DNA from: Zoroaster sp. YZ-2022
Taxonomy: Eukaryota > Echinodermata > Asteroidea > Forcipulatida > Zoroasteridae
Length of the DNA: 64,000 nt
NCBI GenBank assembly: GCA_029582265.1
Contig: CM055837.1
Coordinates: forward strand, 2,775,148-2,839,147
Direction: 5' to 3'
Shown: positions 35,301 to 46,000 of the stretch, piece by piece
How the letters are laid out: every line of letters begins with the position of its first letter
How positions within the stretch are numbered: the first letter of the stretch is position 1
Notes under the pieces: generated by a model
Seen by the model: only the letters and a program-made list of their open reading frames with translations
Databases searched by the model: none
What the model was told of the DNA's origin: nothing
Position numbers and translations under genes: made by a program

Positions 35301-36224
35301 CCAACTAAGTGGCGCTCAAGGCGCATTATATTATTATCCCTGCTCATAAGGCTCATAAGGCTCATAAATCATTCCTGAAACCATCTCAGCTCCCTGGGGA
35401 GTATACAGCTCAATTGCTGCCATTTCTAGCGCATATAGAGCAAACCATCTCTGCCTTCACAGGTACCCATTTAACCCCTGGGTGGAGAGAAGCAATTATG
35501 GTTAAGTGTCTTGCTCAAGGACACAGGTGTCACGGCCGGGGCTCGAACCCACACTCTGCTGCTGGCAACACCAGAACTTGAGTTCAGTGCGCTAGAACGC
35601 ACGACAATCACGTAACGTGCATTATACAACACACGGGACCTTACGGCTTTACGTCCCATCCGAAGGACGAAGCAATTATGGTTAAGTACCTTGCTCAAGG
35701 ACACAAGTGTCACGACCGGGGCTCGAACCCACACCCTGCTGCTGGCAACACCAGAACTTGAGTTCGGTGCGCTAGACCGCTCGGCCACAAGTGAAGATTT
35801 GAGGATTGAGGTTATTAGGCATACTTGCCTTTCCATGGTACATGTACATTCATGTTTGTTGTAGTGATTGCAAGGTCAGTGCACACTGTTTATTGCTCCA
35901 TGCATGCAGGGAGGGTCCCTGTACATGTATCGCAGATTAGAAACACATGTGTGCATACATGTCATGTGCTTGCTTTAACACTGAAGGATTTTGGAGGATT
36001 CAGGTTATGTGTAAGCAAATGGGCCTAGGGAGTTAGGGCACCGATTCCATGCCCTGTTGAAAGTCTGCTGTGATCGTGACAATACTGTCCCTTTTAAGTC
36101 ACCATATCATCGCCCTTATTCTTTCTTAATCCAGGATGTGGAGAACAAAGACCTGGCACCACAGACCAACGAAAATGAGTTTGACTTCAACCCGGTGATG
36201 TCCAACTCGCCAATCACAATCTGA
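29341..36224 (+). CDS. KPNA2: Importin subunit alpha, KPNA2 (alpha-1) type (515 aa, 12 coding exons)
   Basis: The coding exons are 29341-29400, 29628-29756, 29997-30178, 30715-30887, 31446-31528, 31649-31843, 32029-32097, 32309-32365, 32953-33129, 33406-33588, 34408-34557 and 36135-36224 (1548 nt, all GT-AG, frame kept). The product binds nuclear localisation signals in the cytoplasm and docks them on importin beta. Residues ~8-63 form the importin-beta-binding region ([26 protein letters not shown]). About ten armadillo repeats follow with the cargo-contacting Trp/Asn pairs W-A-L-T-N, W-A-L-G-N, W-T-L-S-N, W-M-I-S-N and W-A-V-T-N. The C-terminus ends D-F-N-P-V-M, the region used for CAS-mediated export. 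Sequence blocks match KPNA2 rather than KPNA1/5/6 or KPNA3/4. It is convergent with TAF12. Introns carry a TTAA element pair, an AAAAAGTCTCC element and SINEs. Confidence 0.97.
30258..30384 (+). mobile_element. CAGGCCTCGATCTT family MITE, copy B
   Basis: Ends CAGGCCTCGATCTTAA and TTAAGGTCGTGGCCTG are inverted repeats. Flanks GAGTATAT and GCATATAT agree at 6 of 8 positions, consistent with an old hAT-type duplication. In importin alpha intron 3. Confidence 0.6.
31081..31384. mobile_element. GGCCAAAAAGAAGTCTCC family element, copy 3
   Basis: The left end GGCCAAAAAGAAGTCTCC is mirrored by GGAGACTTTTTTTGGCC on the right. Lies in importin alpha intron 4, 60 bp before exon 5. Confidence 0.75.
32607..32790 (+). 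mobile_element. tRNA-derived SINE with tRNA-Thr-like head
   Basis: Positions 32613-32686 fold like a tRNA: acceptor GCTCGG with CCGAGT, B box GGTTCGAATC, and a CTCGTAA loop as in tRNA-Thr(CGU). The anticodon arm carries one extra A, so the loop is 8 nt, and there is no terminator after the 3' end. A body (CACAGACACTTGGAAAGCAC) continues past it. It is therefore a retroposon rather than a tRNA gene. In importin alpha intron 8. Confidence 0.7.
33840..34093. mobile_element. CCAGTTCGCGTC-ended TTAA element
   Basis: Perfect 12-bp ends CCAGTTCGCGTC and GACGCGAACTGG sit inside TTAA at 33836-33839 and 34094-34097. The interior has paired CCGAGCATG motifs and no conserved coding. The right TTAA is shared with the next MITE. 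In importin alpha intron 10. Confidence 0.85.
34094..34315. mobile_element. TTAA fold-back MITE, copy 9
   Basis: Starts TTAAAGGGACAGTGTCGTC and ends GATACTGCCCCTTTAA. Its left TTAA is also the right TTAA of the CCAGTTCGCGTC element. Confidence 0.88.
35159..36097. mobile_element. TTAA fold-back MITE, copy 10, split by a SINE cluster
   Basis: The left half runs about 35159-35257 and the right half about 36032-36097 (ending TCCCTTTTAA). Between them lie 35262-35791 SINE sequence and about 240 bp of other sequence. In importin alpha intron 11, ending 38 bp before exon 12. Confidence 0.65.
35262..35791 (-). mobile_element. Two tRNA-derived SINE copies, compound
   Basis: A full SINE (B box inverse GGGCTCGAACCC near 35538) is joined to the head half of another (second GGGGCTCGAACCC near 35717, GCTAGACCGCTCGGCCAC at the end). 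A GGACCTTACGGCTTTACGTC segment between them resembles the variant body at 24210. Confidence 0.75.
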
Positions 36225-37880
36225 TTACATTCTGCCAGAATGACCCAACCAACTTGTACAGTTTGTATTCAGATAGCACGATCATTAACAAGCTTCTAAA
36301 TTTATATTATGCTATATGACACTAGGTGGTTGTCTTGTGATTTATGTAAAGAGAAATGTATTTGGTACTGTCATTGTGATAAGCATGATTGTTGGTTTGT
36401 AAAATGACATTAGTATTTCATGCAAATTATTCCAATAAATACGATTCAAGCTTTTGAGTTGGACATAACTGGTGATAAATTTGAATTTTGTATGAACTTT
36501 AAACAGTGGCAATCATGATACAAAAGTTACAATCATGTTTAAATAGTTTTGCAGTTATGTGTTGTTCAAAGTTTAATACAATTTGAAAATTATACTTATA
36601 ATAAAACAGTCTTCTACCATAAATATTGGAATTTCTTGCCCAGTGCTTACAACTTCACCAAAAAAAATGAAAATTGTATTTTAAACTTACAGCTCAGTGA
36701 AGTAAAATTAAAGTTTTGACAGGGACAAAAGCCAAATACTATATACAGTAATGTGAAGAAATATTGTTCTAACTTTATAAAATAAATTTAGGTACAAGAT
36801 GCCAATGTTAACTCTTCAAAAAAAATGTTTATGCTAAACTTGTGACAAGTGACAACAATTAACTAAATTATCTTTGAAACTTGCCTTTTTCTTACAGGTT
36901 TAAGGCCTGTTTACACTTATGCAACTTTGTAAACATGTACAATACAATGAGCTTGTTCTCAAATGTGCAACACATTTTATTACACAAGCTCTGAAACTAC
37001 AAAGTTGGTTTGTGTCAACAGGTCTTTGTGTACATGTTAGATCGCCAATTTTTTCATTATCCATGTATGAAAATCTGGGATTTGAATAATTAGCCCTCGC
37101 AGCGACATTAAGCTATACATAGCAAGCTGTACAAAGCCTAAATTCTGTACATTAGCATATTGTACATAAATTATTAAAGTCATGATATTGTCATTCATCA
37201 TGTAAATGACCTGTATCTTGCATACATCACAATCATTTTCCAAAATAAAGTATGTTTTTGTATCAGCAAATAAGTGATGTGTCCTTCATGTTGTTTTTTC
37301 CCCCCAAATGGCTGTCCATTTAGTAATGTCTTACACGGTGTGAAATTCATGATTGCCCAGGGAACCATTTTGGCAACTGACTTGTTTTCTGAAGATTTTC
37401 AAACATGTTACGGACATCTAAATCAGTTTCTTAATTTAACACCATGTCAAAAAGAAAAACAAATCAAGTCTTTTACTTGGTGTAAAGCTGATAAACTATC
37501 AATTATCAAATAATTATACATTGTGGTACACCAGCTACAGTTGTGCAACGCCCAATTTCATAGAATTGCTAAGCAATATAAAATAGACTACCAGTCAAAA
37601 TGCATACATTTTGTATGAAATTTTGGCTCGTAACCAAAGAAACCCACTGAGCAAATTTATGAAATGGGCACCTGGCACTAACGTACGTCTTGAAAAGGGA
37701 CAGAGTCCAAGGATTATGAAATGCCTATTTTTAAATCACACCTTGATATGAACAGTACATGTAGGCCATTGTTTTGCACACATGATGCATTAAGATGCGC
37801 CCTCTAGAGGAAGTTTTTAGCCATGACCTCTTCGGTGCACAGGAAGCTGAACCTAATAACAAAATCTTATAATCGAGATT
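36225..37880. other. Convergent 3' region of importin alpha and TAF12
   Basis: An AATAAA at 36434-36439 on the plus strand is a likely importin alpha poly(A) signal. On the minus strand, TTTATT at 36976-36981 gives an AATAAA that could serve TAF12. A diverged GCTAAGCA-type repeat lies at about 37545-37680. No other gene seen. Confidence 0.5.
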
Positions 37881-40804
37881 TCATTTCTTGAGTGTTTTCC
37901 GTATAAGTGCCATCCGTTGTTTATGTGCTTCTGTCGAGGCTGGTCGCTTGTACTGTCTGTTCTCTTCTGTGGAGTACCCAGGGATCATTATATTCCAGTT
38001 GCGCTCTGTTTATTAAGAGGTTTAAATCAAAATCTATTAGTTCATTATCGATAGTCGGTCAAATGTTGTGATATTTCATCAAAAATTTGGAGGTTTTCTC
38101 TTTTTGATTATCATACATGTACCAACATTGTAAATTTACCCAACCATTCACCCTAAATGTTATCTGCCCCTGTTGGTAAGCCAAATAAAGCCGACTACCA
38201 GCTAAAACCAATACACATATGAAATTCTGACTGGTAACCAGAACAAAATATGCTAAGCAGCTGTGGGTACAAATCTTACCCAAGTGAAGAAGTATATCCT
38301 TAGTTTCCAAGGTGTTGGATTTTCTATGTTTAGCAAGCTGGCACCCTGCCGTCACTATATTCTCAATAAAGTCATCAGCTATCTGCAGCAACATCTGTCA
38401 AATACAATAGCATTTAGATGAGGGCGAGAAACATGGCTGTCAAGCTGTTAGTTTAGTCTAATTCTGTCTTTGGACTACAGAAAATCATTTTGAAATTATT
38501 TCACTGATTTGACAGAAATATTTCAAGGGATGTTTGATACCATCATCAACTTTACACCAATTAAGGTTTATGTAAAACTGAGAAAATTTTTATGCTTTTC
38601 AAGATTACTAACAGTGTACAGTGGTTTAAATAGAAGGTACAACATTGGTATTTGGTTAATAAATATGTTCATTTCAGCCCTCTTGTTTTCAAGAAATATA
38701 TCATAAAAATTAACCAATGAAAGTTTCATCCCAATAGGGGCTAACGTTTTTCATTAAAAAAAAAGGAAAAAAACAGTTTTGTATGCTTTGTCGATTTGAC
38801 AACACAATTACTGTTTTCACTATGATGAAAAAGCAGCAGAAAAAATTTCCGTGAACTAATTTTAAGTAATATATTAGAAAATAAATTGTAAATTTGATAA
38901 TCTGCCAATCAACAATACTGTACCACCTCTTTAAATTCCTCTTAACTATCCATATTCCTGGTGTGTGATTTGACAAAATTAAAAAATCGTGGGTAGGGCG
39001 CCTGGGTCTCCCTTAGGTCTGGAGGACAAAGTACCCTAAACCTCCTGGATGTTTAATTTTGGAGGATTTACAGACTCTCCACATACCCACAAACAAGAAA
39101 CTAGCGGTTTGGACACAACACAGGCTACTTCTTTCTTTCCTTGGTGACTACTTCTCTTCTTTCAACAAAATGTTGAGGCAAAGGGAGATTTGTGAAAAAT
39201 CCTGCGAAATCACGGGCCTGATATTCTTTATTCACTTACCTCTTCTACATCATCGTCTAGCTGGGTGTTAGGATCGACTTCCCTCACAAGATCTTGAATT
39301 CTCTTCTTATCCAATATCTGAATCACAGAAAAATTTTTACATTAGTTCCCAGTAAAAGAAAAAAAAAAAAAAAAAAAAAAAAAAGCAGGGGTCAAAATTA
39401 ACTTGACTTCTATGATGAACACAGTGACTGAAAATTACTGGCTCATATGTGACGCGGTATGTCAAAATCAGGCGGAATTGGGCAGAGCTACGAACGGAGG
39501 AACAGCTGCAAAATGCCTTGGGGTGATTTTTTGCGATTTTGAGATTTTTGGAAATTTATGATGCTACAAATGTTTAAAATGTTCTGTAAAAGTTTCTAAT
39601 TGAAATTTCATCGACAAATTATTTTTTAAATACTTTTTAAATAGAGAGGCATTATAATTTCACAAAATAAAATCTTACTTTCTTTGGTAAATAATGCAAT
39701 TTCACAACTGAAAAAAGTTTGAAAATCAACTATAGACCAGTTTCTTTGCTCCTGCATGCCTGTTGCTAAGGTAACATTGTTGACCTACTTGTTTTGTTTA
39801 AACTCAAACCTTAAAGGGCTATTTCTCAAACTTTAAAGGGCTATTATCTCAGTTTCGATGTTTCGGACAGTCCGATTTCAAATCTTAATAACTTCGCTAT
39901 GGAATATCCGATTTGAAAAAAGAAAGCGGCATTGTAAAGTGCAAGGTCTATATTTGACTAATATTTCAATAACTCAAAATTGACCTCTTGCCCAATTGTG
40001 CCTGGTTTTGACATACGGCGTCACATTTATGCAGTAGCAACGGTAATATGACCTGATCATGTGGGGTATTATTTTCAGTCACTGAGTTAACAAGCACTCT
40101 GATTCCATGACCTGTTGATCATAATAATAATAATAATGTGGACTTATATAGTGCATGTATCCACCAAACTGGTGCTCAAGGCACATGACATTATTATCCC
40201 TGCTCATCAGGCTCATAAATCATTCCTGAAACCATCTCAGCTCCCTGGGGAGTATACAGCTCAATTGCTGCCATTTCGGCACATATAGGGCTAATCAAAC
40301 ACAACAACCAACTCTACCCTCACAGGTACCCATTTACCCCTGGGTGGAGAGAAGCAATTATGGTAAAGTGTCTTGCTCAAGGACACAAGCACCCCGGTCG
40401 CGGTCGGGATTCGAACCCACATTCTGACAACTCAGCCATCAGAACACAAATCTGATGCACTAAACCGCTCGACCATGGCACTCCATCATGACGATACTGT
40501 CCCTTTAACACAGATCCCCATGATAGAGGAATAAAATTAAGGATCTTCTTGATAAAATATTAAACAAAGAACCCAGCACAAGAATCCAGGACTAACCTGG
40601 CTGGGATCTATACCACTTTGTACACCTGTTGCCATGGCGATTGGCTTGCTGACAGCAGGGGAAGCCACAGTCTGACTCGTAGCAGGTGCGGCGATTGAAT
40701 TCTGGCTGGTACCATTAATTGTGCTAATGTTGGAGGATGCCGAAGGTGGGGTGCCCATTCTGGCTGGGACCGTAGGTGTTGGTTGCTGCTGTTGTTGCTG
40801 CTGT

Positions 40805-40836
<32 letters not shown>

Positions 40837-41690
40837 CTGCTGTTGTTGCTGCAGCTGCTGATGTTGTTGAAGATGTTGCTGCTGCTGCTGCTGCTGTTGT
40901 TGCAAATGCTGCATCTGCTTGCTGGATTTCAACTGTAAAAAAAGATGAAATTGGTCTCAAGTTTTTGTTGATGTCCTGTTTGTTGACTGGAAGGGGGGAC
41001 AGTTAGAATGATAACCCTTCAGACAGAGAGATTTCAAAGGATGTTTGATACCATCACACTTGATACTATATACCACGTAAACTTTAATTAAAACTTTCAT
41101 TTATTTCTTTAAAGATTACCGATTGTGTACAGGGCGCCCTCACTGAGGCCAAAGTACACATACGTGCGTTCCCATTGTTTGACCTCAAATATGGCGCCGA
41201 ATGCAAGCTTTACTGTAACTGGGTTTTACCTTCTCCTGCTCTGCCAGGGCTCGTGTGTGGAGTTCCCTCAACTTGGCCAAGTCTGCTTGTTGTCTGCTTG
41301 TTGTATTAGGAGTCTGCTCCAAGAGCTGTGGATATTCACAATAAAGGACTTATTATGTCTAACTATAAATACCTCATAATCACACTAAAAGTAAAAATAT
41401 CGCAATCATAAAATCAATTATTTATTATTTATTAAAAATAATATATTTCTATTTTAAACATGGGGATATCTTTTAGTGAAACACTATTTTTCAAAGGTGC
41501 AAAGGTGTTTATTTGTTTAATTTATACTTACTGTTATCTGTGCTTCTATTTCCCTGATGGTGTCTTGGAGGGTCTTGCGAGCGTTCGGCTGGGCGTTGCT
41601 TCCCTGCTGGGTGTGTGTTGCCGTGGAAACAGGTGCCAGAGGTGGGAGAGGCCCCAAAGCTGTGGTCCCTGGTGGAAGTTGACCGCTCAT
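37881..41690 (-). CDS. TAF12: TFIID/SAGA subunit TAF12 with polyQ N-terminal extension (302 aa, 6 coding exons)
   Basis: The coding exons are 41532-41690, 41230-41325, 40597-40932, 39240-39317, 38280-38394 and 37881-38005 (909 nt, GT-AG, frame kept). TAF12 is a histone-fold protein that pairs with TAF4 in TFIID and with ADA1/TADA1 in SAGA. The C-terminal ~105 residues are strongly conserved: [42 protein letters not shown], and [13 protein letters not shown]. The first ~200 residues are Pro/Thr/Gln-rich, with a charged helix at about 54-85 and a nearly pure Gln run at about 95-135. The human protein is 161 aa and lacks this run. The start ATG at 41688-41690 follows an in-frame non-coding stretch, and an acceptor upstream (~41720) suggests an earlier 5' exon. 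It is divergent from SYF2. Confidence 0.95.
38958..39220 (+). mobile_element. CAGGGGTGTGATTTG family element, copy 3
   Basis: Starts CTGGTGTGATTTGAC and ends CACGGGCCTG. ATATTC flanks both sides (38952-38957 and 39221-39226). Lies in TAF12 intron 4 (minus strand), 20 bp from the donor of exon 4. Confidence 0.75.
39447..40026. mobile_element. ATGTGACGC-ended TIR element nested in a MITE (580 bp)
   Basis: The left end ATGTGACGCGGTATGTCAAA is mirrored by TTTGACATACGGCGTCACAT on the right. Joining the flanks (GGCTCAT / TTATGCAG) restores the MITE consensus. No coding capacity. Superfamily not clear. Confidence 0.85.
40123..40488 (-). mobile_element. tRNA-derived SINE nested in a MITE
   Basis: Same SINE family as 15586 (inverse B box GGGATTCGAACCC near 40408, (ATA)n tail at the left). 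Flanked by ATCAT on both sides, and joining the flanks restores GTTGATCATGACGATACTG of the MITE. Confidence 0.85.
40780..40908 (-). repeat. CAG/CAA repeat encoding the TAF12 polyQ tract
   Basis: Mixed CAG and CAA codons interrupted by a few His and Leu codons. The codon mixing means protein-level glutamine richness is maintained without a long pure CAG run. Confidence 0.9.
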
Positions 41691-41904
41691 GGTATGCGAT
41701 TCTGGATTAGTCAGTAGGAACTGTTTACAAAAATACAAAAGATATATTTATAATTACACACTGCTCATTCGTACCTAGATAAAATTATTCCTTGGGAGGG
41801 TGATGGGTGTAGTTTTTGTGGGGATGCATGGTGTGGAGTTTTTATTAAGGACTACTGAGGCTGTTGCTGGACAATGGCAATGCATGCATTTTCCATTATG
41901 GGAA

Positions 41905-42345
41905 AGAATGTCGTATCCGACCGCCACTTTTTAAGTTTTTTTTATAGAATTTCTTTGCAACCACTAACCAGTTAAAAAATTATTCTATCGATTTTTGGGG
42001 GTACAAAAAGCAAAAACTATTTTTAAAATCCACTTTTATGATGGTTTTCAGACTTTATTTCCCTTCTAAAAAAATCCTCCCCTTCAGAAATAGCTATTAT
42101 AGTTGCCTTTGCGCATGTACAATGACCATGTTGGTCATGAACGGGGGAGTTGACAAGATCAGATTGACATGACTGAGGAAGTTATCGTATACCAAAAATG
42201 CCTGATTTTTCATGAAATAAATATCCTGGAATAATTTGAAGTATATGTCCATCATCATCCATATGTTCTCCACCTTACTAGGTAGGTAAGATTACATTAT
42301 TGGTTATATTGAATGAGAAAAAGTGGCGGTCGGATACGACATTCT
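41905..42345. mobile_element. AGAATGTCGTAT TIR element, copy 2 (441 bp)
   Basis: Starts AGAATGTCGTATCCGACCGC and ends with the exact inverse. Sits between the TAF12 and SYF2 starts, so it forms part of the shared upstream region. Confidence 0.88.
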
Positions 42346-43084
42346 ACCGACAATTTGATGCGTTACCCCTTTTTGGCAGTACGCCCCTTTGCCATTATCC
42401 CACTTTTTAGCATCTTTGATCTAGTTATTGTTAGCTCTGTGGGGATTGTCACATTTATGAATTGTCCGTAATCTTTCCTTTATTCATAGATTGCTCTGTA
42501 AAAATAATGCGAATAATTTTATTTCACAGTAATGATCAATACACTGTTTATGTCAAAATTCTGCCAATTTTCAGTCATATACCCAGACTCTGTAATAACA
42601 AGCACAATGAAAACTAATGAATGAACCAGATTAAAAATTAAGTTGCTTTATTGTTTTTGTTCTTCGATTCAATGGTAACATTTAATAACTGGGAAAAAAA
42701 CTAAGTTTAAGCTATTAAACAAAATTGTTAATTAATAAATGGTTTCATTTTCTATGGAAAAGAATATATTTATTCACTATGAGTATTATAAAGGCCTACT
42801 TACCAGCTACCACTGTACTAAAACCCGAAATCATTTTACCGCAGCTCAGCCTTCGGTTCCAAGAATGGTTACTCCACTAGTTTTGTATAAATACTTTTTG
42901 AGTTACCGCATAATTGTCATCGTCTTTTTTAAAGAAAATTAGGGATAAAGCCAGTGAATTCCGAACAACAGTATTTATTTATATTAATTTGTTTCAAAAG
43001 TGGTATTAAATAAAATAAATTAAAAAAAAGAATACCAATCCACTCTACAAACGCACAAACAAACAAACAAACACAATAATCAAA
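42346..43084. promoter_or_regulatory. Upstream region of SYF2 (shared with TAF12)
   Basis: AT-rich, no TATA box in a convincing position. The SYF2 start codon sits in CAAAATGGCGAG, which resembles a YY1/TISU element (AAATGGCGGC-like) that marks genes with very short 5' leaders. Confidence 0.3.
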
Positions 43085-46000
43085 ATGGCGAGTTCCGTAA
43101 GTGAAATTCTTTTTATTTTCATTTTCATTTATTCGATTAAATTTCATTTGCCTAATGAAATGATTAAGAATTAAACTATCAGCAAGCATTATTACCAATT
43201 TTGTAAATTCATCGTTGAAGATATTTCAAATTTAGATTTTTTATTGTAACACAAAGGCAATATGTTTGTTATGTCGTAGTGACGTTACTTGACATTGGAT
43301 TGGCCTTGTTCTTTACACTTTACCACATAGGCACTAACGTGAAAATAAACCAGTTGCGATATGCTTTTTGACATGACAATGACATGCATTAAAGTTGAAA
43401 ATTGTCTACTAAATTGATACCCATGAGAAATTTACCAAGTTATTTTGTGGATAACTATAATTACCCACCTCTTTTAATGTGTCTTCTGTTTATGATGTGT
43501 AACTTTAAGTACGTTATTAACATTCATTAAAAATTAGGGCCTTTTGTAGGGTAAAGGGGAAACAGCCTGATATTAACTGAACCAACAAATTTTCAGCGAC
43601 TGTGACACATAAAACTTAGTAATTAGGTAACCTTGCCCAAGCAGACACTTTTGGCATAAAATCCATTATTCTGGGATAGGCCTATCTCACTTTCATAAAA
43701 TTTTCGAAACATTTTTTTAATTAAAAAAATAATAATAATAAAATTTAAATTTCACCAAAATTACCGATTTCACAATAGTAAACTTTATGCCAAAAGTGTC
43801 TGCTTGGGCAAGCTTACATAATCACAAAATTTTAGATTGTAATAATTAGCAGATCAAAAGTTGAAAAATCGCTCCGTTTTTGTACATGTGGGCCTAGGAT
43901 ATGGAGGGAGTCCAGTGTATTGGCCCTGGAATATGGCTAACTTTAACCAGGCTATGATTTTATTGAATAGTTTTGTTTTCAACTATTCCACAGAGCACAT
44001 CATCTTCAACAGTAAAGAAAGATCGGATGAATAAATTTAGAGAACTTCGTCTACGCAGAGTAAGAACAAACTGTCATCGATCTACCCCTGTGAAGAATAT
44101 TATGAATTAATTTGACTTAACTTTCATTATGTCCAGTAAATAGATTTTTTAAATCTTAATTATTGAATTGTTCACATTTAGAATCTTTGTAAAACTTGCC
44201 CAGTTAACTGTACAAATAGAAAATATCCAGTGGTATAAACCAGGAAAAGATGTATATATGCAATTGTAACATTATTGTGCTATCTTAGTATCTAGTAAAG
44301 TGATCCATGGCCCATCATTATTACAATATTCATGAACATTGTCTTGGCTACAGAATGAGGCCAGGAAGTTAAACCACGCAGAGGTCGTTGAGGAAGACAG
44401 ACAGCTGAAGTTGCCGGCCAACCATGAAGCCAAGAGAAAAAGAGCTGATTGGATTCTACAAGATGATGAGAAGAGAAAGGTAGGAAACGAAGGAATCTAA
44501 TTTTTTTTTTATTCGAAAAAACCATGTTCTGTTTAGTATCATTATTTTTTTCTGAACATTCTATAAACGGCAGACTTGCAACAATCAGAGATGCCACTTT
44601 TCCGGTTTAAACCGGAATTCCGTTTTTTTTTTAAATCTCCCCAAAATCCGTTTTTTTTTCCGGCCATCCATTCATAAAAAGACCGGAGGAAAAAAAAGGA
44701 AACGGAAATTTTTTTTTTTTTTTTTTTTTGCGTCTCGAGAGCTCGACGTACGACAGCAGCGCAGCAGTAATTTCAGTAGCCTTGATTTCGAGGCTTATCC
44801 CGCGAACGCCTGCCGACTACGTGTACGTGTATGTATGTAATGAGCGCACGATGAACCTGGTTCGTCTTCGTATGTACGCTGTAGTGGTAAGCGAAGTTAT
44901 CACACACAGCCTTGAAATCAAGTCTATGATTTCATGCGTCGGTGGTTTCCGATCGCAGTCTTCATATCAAATACTCCTACATTACTCGCCGGGTACCAAC
45001 CAAGTCCTTGTCACATGGCCATCTGAGACTATAGGCAGGACGAGTTGTCTAACACATGTACATGTACATGTATGCTGAAGCGATACGCATTGAAACTTGG
45101 TTTTCGTAAATTCTGTCAAAGCATGGAGGAAGAGTGAGGCCATTCTCTTCGGGAAAATTCAAAGATGGAAAAATTCAAGGTTCTGCAAAGAACGGACAGT
45201 TTGAAGACAGTTGAGGCGAAGGTTAAAAATAAATGGAACTGGTCGTGGGTGGAGTAGCGTGACGACAACGGCTATTTGTCACAATGATAATAAATTTCAG
45301 GTTTTTTTTAGCCAACGCAGTGGCATCTCTGAACAATCAGATTCGACCGTCATGACTCTAGACTCTGACTCGGACTCAACCCTAATTGAATCTAATTGTA
45401 TCATGTTTATCACAAGAAGAACACATTTAGGACATCCATTTAAGTGCTGCCAGTGGCCTTTCAGCAAATTCATTTTCCCCACGCTCCTCTCCCCTTCCCC
45501 CTCAACTTCAGAGTGCATTACTGTCGAGTGTAATGCCAGGGATATTGATGGATTACACACATTTTCAAGATGAGTGAGCTTTTTTGTTATTTCAAGTCAA
45601 TTCTGTCCAATGATTAAACAGGAGGCAGAGGCAAATGGTCAGGACTATGACAGATTGAAGCTCCTGGAAGTGTCTGCGGAAGAAGCCAACAGGCTAGAGA
45701 AGAAGAAAAAGAAGAAGAACCCAGACCAAGGATTTGCAGGTATGTAAACCAAGCTCATTGTGCGCGCATGCATTTGGAGTACAATGCCGTGGTATGGATT
45801 ATAGCAGGCTGGATATTTCATGTAGGTAACAGATTTCTGATATTACAGAAGGGACAGAATTGATATGACATGTTTTGGTTTTTTGTTACTTCAGGTTACG
45901 AAGAAGCAAGTTTCCGTCAGTACCAGAGGAACACCAAACAGATGAAAGTGAGCATGGAAGAGTATGAGAGACAGAAGGAGAAAATGTGAGTCCTGTTTGT

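Larger units (their letters stand above)
39404..40508. mobile_element. TTAA fold-back MITE, copy 11, with two nested insertions
   Basis: MITE pieces are 39404-39446, 40027-40122 and 40489-40508 (ending TGTCCCTTTAA). Between them sit a 580-bp TIR element and a SINE. The left MITE arm is truncated and joined to a truncated CAGGGGTC end at about 39387. In TAF12 intron 3. Confidence 0.8.

Noticed and set aside
40776..41006. Ala/Val-rich open frame on the plus strand
   Set aside because: It is the complement of the TAF12 CAG/CAA tract; such frames arise from repeat periodicity.
44728..45078. 116-codon open frame as a gene
   Set aside because: It lies wholly inside a TIR element in a SYF2 intron and shows no recognisable domain.
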